A stretch of 21,290 bases of DNA, from the NCBI GenBank assembly GCA_013365325.1, contig JABVXV010000612.1, positions 1 to 21,290 on the forward strand. Direction: 5' to 3'. A program made the position numbers and the translations under genes. This DNA comes from Dipetalonema caudispina (lineage: Eukaryota > Nematoda > Chromadorea > Rhabditida > Onchocercidae). Shown here one piece after another: positions 1 to 9,700 of this stretch (the first letter of the stretch is position 1; every line of letters starts with the position of its first letter). The notes beneath the pieces are model-generated. The model saw nothing but the letters and a program-made list of their open reading frames with translations, ran no database searches and was not told where the DNA came from.

Positions 1-1278
1 AAAGGTATCTTTGATTTTTAAATTTACACTTTCATTTATCAGTCTATAACCGAAAAAGGTTGAATTCTCAAGTATATCAACTGAAAGGGAAAATACACAG
101 AAACTGATAAGAAAATTGGCACGAAAACTCTGAGCAACTTCCTTGAACCCTTATCTAACTCATCCGGAAATATCATCAAGATATGTTGCCTCTTAAAACT
201 TTAACTTGGAAATCGTGGAATATTCAAGAACTAGTTGATGCTGGCTTTCTCTTCACTTCTTTTCTTAATGGTTCTGTTAAAACCAAAGTTTCAAAAAATT
301 TTTTTAAATATTGACATTTAAATCTGTTTAACTCTATTTGTAATTGAAATGAAGATGATGATGCCACTGATTCCAGTTTTGTAAGGGTAAGCAAACTTAT
401 TGCTTTACCATTCTTTTTTTTTTCACTAAAACGAAATATTAGAGTTAGTCAGTCAGTGATAAGGCAAATGCATCTTTACTGGGAAATGTTGTCAGAAATT
501 ACAGGAGATAACTTGGCCAACTTTCGTTTGGAAAAACTTTTGCGATAATCCGTTCTGGCCTCTTATCCTTATTCATTATCTGGCTGTTTGGAAAACTGCG
601 CTTATTTATTCCTCTTTTTTCTGTCTTTTGCAGCAGGATTTTGCAGATTTCTCATTTTTGCTTCGTAGATTTGAATAATTCTTAGGCTCATTTGATGTTA
701 ATTTAAAAAGCATAAATATATGTGAATGAACGATCAGCAAGGATTGCATAATAAATTGAAAATGGAAGCGAATTTCTTTATGCTTTCATTTTTAAATTTT
801 CTAGAAAGCAGCAAATTGCTAAAAACTCAGTAAATAAAGCACTTAGTCGTATTTATTGCTCGCAATTACATTGAGAGTAATATCATTTATCCTTCCCGAC
901 AGCGTAATCACATATTCAATTAAGAGGGATTGATATACGATGGAAATGAAGACATATCAGTGATTAATACTACAATAATATTTTCGATTAAAACAGTAAC
1001 GTATATTAAATTTTTAAGCCCTTCCTTTGTGAGTGTTGAAAAAAAGCAAAGGAGTTTTTGGAACTTGAAATAGCATTTTTATTTATTTCTTTACTCTCAG
1101 AAACTTAAGTATTTTCCAGTTCGAAACCATGTGTATTAAAAGTCTCAATGAAATATGTCTTCAGAAAGTTCGAAGTGAATAAAAGATATCATAGAGTGAA
1201 TGAATAATATAAATAAATATGGTTACTCTGCAACTTGCAGATTATTTTTCATTTTCATAACAGTGCAACAATTAAAAT
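1..1278. other. Non-coding flank, 3' of the UNC-87-like paralog
   Basis: I see no convincing exon on either strand. The stretch is AT-rich and broken by stops. Two overlapping minus-strand AATAAA motifs (plus-strand tttatt, 1078-1087) lie about 200 nt past the stop codon at 1279 and are reasonable polyadenylation signals for the short calponin-repeat gene. The rest is probably 3' flank or intergenic DNA. Confidence 0.5.
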
Positions 1279-1738
1279 TTAGTGCAAAATTGGTTTTGGC
1301 GGTGTAACTGGTGGTTCTTTGGAAGAATTTTGCGGTGTTGCATTTACAGAATTTATTTGCGGGATTTCTTCCACTGTCTCTTCCGGGAACTCTAATTCCC
1401 ACAGTCGTTTCAAATGCTTACCTCGAACATCACGCGGTGTTCCGAATCCAGTCATTCCTCTCTAAAACGAACTCAGTATAACCATAATACTGCCCCTTTT
1501 CACACAATTACAATTTGACTAATTTCCTTCTGGATTTAATTTACCTGTGAATCACATTTGTTAGTTCCGGATTGTAATCTAATGATTGAATCGGTAGCTC
1601 TCAGTTGCTCAATTGTCCACTTTTTGCCATTATCAGCAAACTGCACATTGAGAGCAGTATTACGAGGCATGCCAAACCCCGTCTTACCCTGCAAATTGCT
1701 TTATATAAACTTAAAAAAGTGACTTTTATCGATCATTT

Positions 1739-1799
<61 letters not shown>

Positions 1800-3587
1800 A
1801 TTATAATAACGTAAAATCTCCTCGATCACCAAAATTACCACTTCTATCTGTAAGATCAACCGAATACTTTAATCTTTCTGATTTACGGCGGATAACCAAC
1901 AGTAAACTTATTTAGTCAATAAAAATAAGCTTATTGGGCCAACAAGAATGCACTAATAGCTTATCGCCTTCAATTTTGGTTAGTCAATAAGCTCAGATTT
2001 CCATACTGCATCGAAATTAGTGACCTATAAATTTTCGAAAAACAATTAAATAATAGTCATTTCAATTGTGAAAGTTTCAGAATTGTATGTTTCAATAGAT
2101 GAAAAGCTAACTTTCAATTAATTAAATTAGTAGGAATTTTTGTGTGGACCGAATTATTGCACAAAAAATCTGTTAGCCTGTCTATTTTTGACAATACGGA
2201 AATTCGATGTTTCTTTAGTGACAAGGGATTTTCTACTAACGATAAAGGTGAATGTACCATATTGTACCGACTTGATCTGGTCCACGTAAAAATGCATTGG
2301 AATGGTGGATGGAATCAAGAAGTTGCAAATAGTAGTAAAATGCCCCGGAATTTTAAGACAATGGATAATGACCATACATTTATCATGAAGTAAAGGCTTC
2401 TGTTCATTATATATAGTTTTGTAAATCTTCAAATTTTACGCAATTTTTCAAAATTTAATTATGTACCAAACGGATAAATTTTATTAGAATATTAGATCTT
2501 CTTCAGCATTTTATACTTCTTTGAATCAACAAAATGGATGAAAGATACGAACAGATTGCTTCCTTCAAAAAAGCTTTCGGTCGAAGTTTTGTAAGAATCA
2601 CTTGAATTTTGACTAATTGAAAATCATTTGCAATCTCAAAAAATCCATAATTCAATAGACTCAACCTACGACACGAATAAGGAGAGGAAAAGTGATTTGT
2701 TGAGTTCACTTTAGATGCTTTGGGTTCATCTATGAGTCATAATAATGTACGATGATATCAATTCTCAGTTATTCCTCTCTCTCTCTCTCTACCTCTCCCT
2801 CTCCCCCTCTCTCTCTCGTCAGTTGCTCTAATTTACTTTGGAACAAATAAGGAATTCACAAATGGGAAGTTTCAAAAATTGTTGATTCCTTCATTATTTA
2901 AATTTAAATGGAAAATAAGAGAAAGAAGAAGATTTCAACAATTATGATAGATTGGCTAACTTTTTGTGAATCGAATTGATTTGTTCCCGATTGCAGCGGT
3001 ACCAAACCATCAGTTTGTCGTAATTGTCCAAGAGTAAATTTACCGCTACGTGTACGTCGTTCATTTTCCGCTGTAATTGGTGCTTCTACGTGAGCAATCT
3101 TCAAGCCACCTTCTGCCGTCACTGCAATGAATCACTGAAAGTAGTGATTAATTCTATATTTATAACGAAAAATCTATTTTATTCCTTTGAAAAGAAATAA
3201 AACTTTAAATTTAAGGCATAATCTATGCTAATTGTTGCAATTAAACTGACTAATAAATATTCAAACACGCAGCTAATATAGACAGCTTAGTAGGACTTCT
3301 TTAACCAGTAACTTTGATAGTAACTTGATTTCTTGAAATTGAAAAAAGTTCGGGACAAACCGAATCGATATGTTTTCATTAGTTAATTATCACTACTGGA
3401 AGCAAAATGAATGGAAAGCAATTCTAAATTTGATAATTTGGCATAAATTATGCATATATCTGAAACATGAAATATCATCCGTATAGGAACTTTTAACATG
3501 ATCAAGTAATATTCATATTTGATTACAACTTATTAACTCAACCAAAACACCCAAGTTTTCCCACAAATCAACAAATCCTTACTTACT
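1279..3587 (-). CDS. Short UNC-87-like calponin-repeat protein (two-repeat paralog)
   Basis: Three coding exons read on the minus strand: 3121-2961, 1688-1545 and 1461-1279 (stop TAA). With the initiating A supplied by an upstream exon ending at 3587, the product is about 162 aa. Residues 1-30 are unique. The motif TLGQLRQTDG follows, then two calponin-like repeats: one around LQSGTNQFDSQK-GKTGFGMPRN (about 43-64) and one around LQSGTNKCDSQ-RGMTGFGTPRD (about 91-112). Next comes a GKHLKRLWELEFPEE block nearly identical to the UNC-87 C-terminus, and finally a unique Pro-rich tail (PPVTPPKP). Introns are 465, 1272 and 83 nt, with GT..AG ends and matching phases. UNC-87-family repeats bind F-actin, so a muscle or cytoskeletal actin-binding role is inferred. 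It looks like a duplicate that keeps the first and last parts of UNC-87 and lacks the middle repeats. It could instead be an alternative 3' end of unc-87. The coding exons are secure; the start is an inference. Confidence 0.8.
1743..1794. repeat. (GT)n microsatellite, about 26 units
   Basis: An uninterrupted GT dinucleotide tract lies inside the 1272-nt intron of the short calponin-repeat gene. It reads CA in the sense strand of that gene. Open frames across it (poly Cys-Val) are artefacts. Confidence 0.97.
1912..1993. repeat. Short direct and inverted repeat cluster
   Basis: TTAGTCAATAA occurs at 1912-1922 and again at 1980-1990. The 12-nt palindrome aataagcttatt sits at 1924-1935. Its half agcttattg (1928-1936) is inverted as caataagct at 1985-1993. 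The arrangement is intronic and could be a decayed MITE, but there are no clear termini. Confidence 0.4.
2774..2817. repeat. (CT)n pyrimidine microsatellite
   Basis: An imperfect CT tract with short interruptions (acc, cc) in the same 1272-nt intron. On the gene's sense strand it reads as GA-rich, so it is not a splice-acceptor pyrimidine tract. Confidence 0.9.
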
Positions 3588-3600
3588 CAAGAAGAGTGGA
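3587..3600 (-). other. Candidate 5' exon supplying the A of a split ATG
   Basis: On the minus strand attattccag at 3610-3601 is a good acceptor. It is followed by 14 nt ending TTGA and then by gtaagtaagg, the best donor consensus seen in the window. Splicing from 3587 to 3121 joins A to TGACGGCAGAAGG and creates ATG ACG GCA. This starts the short calponin-repeat protein (M-T-A-E-G-G). The acceptor may be a spliced-leader site. Alternatively, the exon could be coding and be joined to upstream sequence in the same frame. Confidence 0.45.
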
Positions 3601-3641
3601 CTGGAATAATTTGAGTAAAAAACTGGAAATCAATATATTCA

Positions 3642-3824
3642 CATATCATCATCTGAGGAGAATTCTCCGAACAAAGATGAAAAGTTCTCCCGACAATCGA
3701 GAGTCTCTTCATAATACTTACTGTAAAAAGTGAAACTAACGTGAAGTAGTGTTGGCCATACGCTTCGAATAATTTGTTCACTTTGCGTGGTCAGTTCAGG
3801 AAAGAATCCGGCAGCTATTTTCAG
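3642..3824 (-). other. Unassigned coding-like stretch, minus strand
   Basis: After a plausible acceptor (gttgtacag, ending at 3825) there are 61 open codons with balanced composition, including FFPELTTQSEQIIRSVWP and YYEETLDCRENFSSLFGEFS. A TGA follows at 3641-3639. It lies in the same frame as the split ATG of the short calponin-repeat gene. A 42-nt gtgaat..attccag intron would join it in frame to the 14-nt exon at 3600-3587 and give that protein a longer N-terminus. It could also be 5' UTR, an exon of another gene or a remnant. I recognise no family. Confidence 0.3.
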
Positions 3825-3931
3825 CTGTACAACAGCAACTAATGATAATGATGGAGTTACGATGGGGATAGCTTGTGCAGTAAGTAGTTTGGTTGATCTA
3901 TGGGTGGTAGAACGGATGGATATATTGGTGT

Positions 3932-3954
3932 TGATGATGATGATGATGATGATG
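3932..3954. repeat. (TGA)n trinucleotide repeat
   Basis: Seven tandem TGA/ATG units plus a partial one. The minus-strand frame across it reads as poly-Ile and is not evidence of coding. Confidence 0.95.
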
Positions 3955-4912
3955 TGGTCTGTTCGGCAAGATATTATAAGGGTGTCTGATTCTCTAAGGA
4001 GCTCGAACTCTCGAACTCCTACCACTTTACAAAATATCACTTCTGTTACTGTTGCTAGATGAGGTGGTAGCAAAATAGAAGTGAAACAGAGCGGTAGATT
4101 TACCTTGTTTTATTTTTAGAAGAACAGAACGGTAACGAAGGGTGATAGACAGGTAGATAGTTTCTAATAATAGCACTTCAATTTCTTCCATTTTTTTTTC
4201 CAATCAAAGACACATAAGAAAAGGTTGCTTTCAAGCAATTTTCTCGTTTACCTGCAAAAAAAACTAATTTTTACTTTATTAATATGACAAATAGTTGTGA
4301 TCTATCTGTTATCGCTAGAAATAAAAATGAATATTAAACGAAAAACAATTCTACGAACCTCGAACCAACAGATACTTCCTAGTCATCTTAGGCTGAAAGT
4401 CCTTCAGGACTTTTATTTGAGAAGTCCCGAAAAAGAGAGATTTAAGATGATCATTATGTTCAACATCTGCCATTCTATTTTAAACACTCAATTTATCATT
4501 TGTTAGACTGAACTTTCCACTAGCTGGAAATTTGTGAACATTTGTACAAAGCATTGTACGCTTTCAACTCAGTGATAAGAAGCTACTGAAATTTTTACCT
4601 TCATTTTACTCAAAATTTCGAATGTTAGAATGAAAATAGTATAACTGAATTTCAACATTTCCAGCTTGTATAGCAAGGATTATAAGAGGAATTGAATGTC
4701 TATGTCTGAAAGAAGAAGTTAGCGTAACATGTTAATTTTTTAATCTGCGACATTTTTGAATGCAAGGCTTGTGTAATGAAGTATTAATCAAACTGAGTTC
4801 CTACAAAATATCAAACGATGCAAAGATAAGATTGCTTGTTGAAAATATTTCTATCCAGGTGGACACAACATTTACCAGACGGATTACCTTAAATTTTACT
4901 GCCAGCCAGGTG

Positions 4913-5336
4913 ATGTTTCTTTACCACGAAGATCACCCTAAGTTTGTTTCTGTATTAGTATTACTGCATTTTTTGATATTGGCTAACTGTATGGCAGGCA
5001 GCGAGTACCGACCGTGCGAGCCGATTGAGCAATTATTGCGGATAATCAATCCATTCACTGATAAAGTTATTTACTCTTCCATAAGTAAACTATTGGAAAA
5101 TTATAAAAGCCGAAGAGGTGGAGATATTTCAGAAGTACTTAATACTTGAAGTTCCGAGCCAGCTCACTTCTTTCGCATTAGTTAGAACTTTTAAGATGAA
5201 AGAAAGTAATTGCATAATCAATTTCAAGTCATATCCCGACAAATTCTTACAGCTCTCTGACATGCAATATATGATAGAAGAACAACGAATCTTTGATTGC
5301 CTTGCTGATCGAATTTGTACTCATGGTAGAAATTAG
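4913..5336 (+). CDS. Possible small secreted four-cysteine protein, one short intron
   Basis: An ATG at 4913 opens a signal-peptide-like N-terminus: ten polar residues, the hydrophobic core FVSVLVLLHFLILA, then a likely cleavage after NCMA. The frame continues through RPCEPIEQLLRIINPF and SISKLLENYKSRR. A GT at 5118 and an AG at 5180-5181 (tttcgcattag) define a 64-nt intron. Removing it joins G to TT and continues in frame through KMKESNCIINFKSYPDKF and EQRIFDCLADRICTHGRN to TAG at 5334-5336. The product is about 119 aa, with roughly 91 aa and four cysteines after cleavage. Without the intron, the two open frames overlap at 5118-5149 and the locus would be a frameshifted pseudogene. The frame is open upstream from 4760, so an earlier start is possible. 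I recognise no family. It lies between the two minus-strand calponin-repeat genes, in opposite orientation. Confidence 0.4.
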
Positions 5337-5997
5337 CTTAAGTGATGCTTGAATTGTGTAACAAATTCATAAATTAGGATGTTTGCCTTCTCTAGTTGCT
5401 GTTATATAATTGAAGTATAATTTGTTAATGAGAAGATTCACTGGTGTTCTGAATGGAATGTATGCATGTATATCTCTTCTTCTTCTGAATTAAATAGTAT
5501 CGAATTGAAACTAGTAAATAGGTGCGAATTGAGAAGTTCACGTATTGATGAAATAGATCCTTCTAATCTTTCATCCTTTCGATTCAGACTCTCAATCACT
5601 TTTGTAACAAAGTTACAACATTAAAATTCACAGTTCATTTTACACATCTGATAGAGCCGCTAAGATATTTATAAAAAAGAAATGAAATTCCTAATAAGCA
5701 GCATTTTATGCGATCGATAATCGATAAATGAAATGAAGTTGTTGCTGAATTTTTTACATGTCACAGCAATTCGGTGGTTTTTTTTTCTGCTCAAACCATT
5801 GAAAATATCGCATGGATGATATAACAAATGTAAGCAATTAAATTCTGTACTAATAATAGAAATTGCAGTAATAGCAGCAGCGGCAATGATAATAATATTG
5901 CGTTGCTTGAATTGGGCATAAGAATAAAACAATACAAGTTATAGCAGCAACATTTGGGCAGCTTTTTTGTAGAAATAGAGGATTTCTCACTTCAAAA

Positions 5998-6032
5998 ACA
6001 CACACACACACATACACACACATACACACACA
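5998..6032. repeat. (CA)n / CACATA interrupted microsatellite
   Basis: A CA dinucleotide run interrupted twice by CATA units, in intergenic DNA. Confidence 0.95.
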
Positions 6033-6703
6033 TTTAATGGTGACACAAATTCATATCATATCATATTATCATTAATAAACAAAGCAAAATTATAATAAAA
6101 TCAATTATTATAAAGCATATTCGAATGCACAATTTTCCAAGAGTTGAAGTTAAATTTTGCAAATTTTTTCTTTGATAGAATAAAGGATGCTTACACGCAC
6201 TGTTCGTCATACGAGGAATATTAGAAGAAGTTTACAAATCATTCAATTATTTGATTAGTGCTAATTAATTCATTACGAGAAAAAAAACGTAATATAAATC
6301 ATTGATAAAAAAAGGAAGGAAGAAATTAAAAGTGTAACTGCGCATAAAATGTAAATTTTTCTTTATGAAAATTTTGAAAAAGTGAACAGTTGGAAGATTC
6401 GGAAATTCGAAATTTTTGGCAGTTAGCGAATTTTTAATGGTAGGAATAAAATTTTCTAAAAATCCGAAGTTTCCTAAGTATCCGATATTGCTGAAATGCG
6501 CTATTAATAACATATTGTCTTTCGATATAAAATTTAGGATTAGAAATTCAATGGAATAGATTAAAGGTATGGGAAAGGACAGAACTAGAAGTCTATAATT
6601 AAAATAATGCCCGGTACCATGGACACAAGAGTTCGGGAATAAAATTAACTGACTTATCTCATTTCTGGAGAAAATGTAATTTTAAAAAAAATGCATGTTT
6701 CGG

Positions 6704-6709
6704 TTTAAT
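6704..6709 (-). terminator. Candidate unc-87 polyadenylation signal (ATTAAA)
   Basis: Minus-strand ATTAAA lies about 85 nt past the unc-87 stop at 6792. I found no perfect AATAAA closer, and ATTAAA is the commonest variant signal. A purely positional inference. Confidence 0.35.
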
Positions 6710-6791
6710 AGATTGTAAAACAGGGACCGACACAAGTTTTAATTTTGTCAGTTTCAATAGGGAATTTCGGGAGTGGGAAAGATGTTGAAGT

Positions 6792-9700
6792 TTAAAGTCG
6801 ATCGAGGGAAACTTCTGCTTCTTCCGGATATTCCAGTTCCCAGATACGTTTCAGATGTTTGCCTTTTACGTCACGTGGTGCACCGAATCCAGTCATACCC
6901 TGGAACAAAATTATTTTTAGAAATTATGCGAAACATATGTAAGATCATTCATTTGTCTTCATACTGCTTACAAAATGACATGCAGAATTAAGAAATGATT
7001 CGCGGACAGTTCAATCTTAATGGCGAATGTCAAAAGTTCTCGAGAAGAATTTTTATTCCACTTCACCGACATACGAATTTAATTTTATTCAGTCAAATTT
7101 ACCTTCTGAGAATCGCCTCTATTCCATCCAGCTTGTGATGGAATTACTGTTTCCGATTTCTTCATGTCTTCATAAGGTAGTTCACCGGCTTCTGCTTCAT
7201 AAGTGGTATTACGTGGAGTACCGAAACCGGTCATACCTTGTTGAGATGCAAATCTTGAAAAACAAAACTTGAATACTTCCTGATCTTACTTTCCTTTCTA
7301 GAAAGAAAAATGCTCAATTCTCAACTTATTTGGTAATTTTGAATCAGTCAATTGTTCGAGAAATATGCAATCATAAACTCACCGGTTTGTACCCGACTGT
7401 AAACGAACCATTCCTTGACTTTTGCGATTCTGCCATGAGATTGATGGATCCAAAACCTTGAATTTTTTCCGTAATTTCAAAATATTTCGTCAAATAATTT
7501 GTAAACAAAGAAATTATAGAAAAATTAAATACCTCCCAGCGTGGTTGTCCGAAACCAGTCATACCCTTTTGAGAAGCATATTTATTGCTACCCATCTGGC
7601 TGGGGATTGTAGTAGAATCAATACTACTCTCTGGATCGTATTCAGGATGAGCCGAGTCGCGAATTTTTGTCGTTTCACGTCGTGATGTACCAAATCCGGT
7701 CATCCCCTAAAAATCAGTGATTGTAATTTCCTACTTTTCAATCTGAAAAAAAAAAAAAAAAAAAAAACATTTTTACGAAGTTTAATGACGAAATACCAAA
7801 CTATTCTGTTGAAACTTTGTGTCATAAAAACGTCAACGATAAATGAAAGGAATGAGGTACTTGAGAACTTTAAGATACCTGAAAACCCTATGAAAAACCG
7901 ATATTTCGATTATGAAATATTATTTGCCGTACGCATTCAACATTACCAGTCGTGCGATTCATTGTTTTTTTCAGATGAGAATAATAAAAAGTCACCTTTT
8001 GCGAAGCAAATTTGTTAGTACCAGCTTGAAGTGGGATTTCAGATTGATCGGGATGTTCATGATCGTATTCAGGATGTCTCGAGTCTTTCATTTTTGTCGT
8101 TTCACGTCGAGCTGTACCAAAACCGGTCATACCCTACAAATGTTAACATTAAAAAAAAAATTCCTGAAGACACCAACCTTTCCATCTTTTAGGTAAATCT
8201 TTATTGAATAAATTACCTTTTGTGAATCATATTTGTTGGTGCCAGCTTGCAAACGAACGATACCATCGCTGAGACGAATCTTTTCTTCTTCAAGCGGCTG
8301 AATTTTTGAAATTTGAGTTGATTTGATTAAATTTAACAAAGTCTCGCTACATCAAAAAAATTAGTTCAAAAGAGTATGAAACTAAATGCGTAAAAACATG
8401 GTGGAAGAAAAACCTGCAGATCTGAAGGTGCCTGATTGACATGGATACCTTCTCGGCAAACGTCACGACCGGTACCGAAACCAGTCATACCTCGCTGGGA
8501 ATCGAATTTGTTTGTGCCGGACTGTAAACGAACCTCACCGTGGGTTCTCATCAGAATTTCCTCCGGTATTTCCTGCAAATAAATTTTATTTCAAAATGTA
8601 TAGAAAACAAAAACTAACATTTTTTTATTTAGTTCTCAAAAAGAAATTTCAAAAATCTAATTCACAGCTCTTTCAATTGCTGTAGTTTTGGGGGAATTTC
8701 AACATTTAAAATCAAAAGAAATACCGCAAGGTTTTCGGACTTCACTCTAGTTTGAGTATTTCGTGGTGTGCCAAAATTAGTCATCAACTTTTGCGAGTCG
8801 CCTTTGTTCCACCCAGCTTGAGATGGAATAATACCTGAAAATCGTTTATATTTAAATACAGGAAAATTTTTTTTAAATATAAAACTGCGAAAAATAATGG
8901 TATAGAACTAATTAATGGTGTATAAATTTTAATTTGCATGTGAAGAAAATAGTAAGTTGAAATCAAGATTCGACGCAATATGATCCTGTTGATCAAAACA
9001 TCCGCTTGGTTCATTAATGAACAATCGAATTTTCACCTCTCTTCGAAATTAAACAAAAGTAAGGACAATGGCAATATTCACAAATATGCTAATGAAGGGT
9101 GGAACAAATGATTCATGAATATAACAAAATTTAAGGTCCGAAAGAGTACGGATATTTCGGATACGGTTAATGTTAATGTAATGTTTACATAAACATTCAT
9201 AAATCAGGTACTGTATCGATCCACTTTCAGTAAACATTAAGCTGTGCATATATCTATCCTATCATTAATCAAAATAAAGGTGACATAGTGAGAAGGAATT
9301 ATTGCGACAGCGCTGTTCTCTGATATTGAATGACCCCTTCAACGCATGGATACACCTACTGAACAATTAATTAAGTAAATGTACTGAGAAGGAATAAATT
9401 ACCATCGGTTTGACGCAATTGAGCCAGCGTCCATCGGCCAACCCTTTTGGGTTGTCCTTGTCCTGCAACCCGAGTTTCCATTGTTGCATTCGGTTGCGCT
9501 TCATCTGCAATAATATTTGCGCACATTAAGAAGAAAAATTTCATATTTCTCTAGAATTTTTCCTTACAAAAACTCTTATCGATCTTTTAAAAAATTTTTT
9601 TTTAGATCAACAAATTACCTGTAAATAAGTAAATTTTATGTTGAAATTTAAGAGAACTCATAGGTATGTGTGGTGTAAAATGGTAACTAAAATCCTATAA

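Larger units (their letters stand above)
5337..6791. other. Intergenic, 3' flank of unc-87
   Basis: Apart from simple repeats and an ATTAAA near the right end I see nothing genic here. Short open frames are low-complexity, AT-driven translations without splice or family support. Confidence 0.5.

Noticed and set aside
1605..1814. Plus-strand frame reading through the GT repeat
   Set aside because: It is antisense to a secure exon of the short calponin-repeat gene, and the Cys-Val run is a microsatellite translation.
3642..3824. Globin-like N-terminal helix in the minus-strand block
   Set aside because: A pattern of Trp followed by FY and an LFG is suggestive, but the required downstream globin exons and heme-pocket histidines are not visible. 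I do not claim it.
7371..8196. Plus-strand open frames opposite the unc-87 exons
   Set aside because: They are antisense shadows of the minus-strand calponin-repeat exons.
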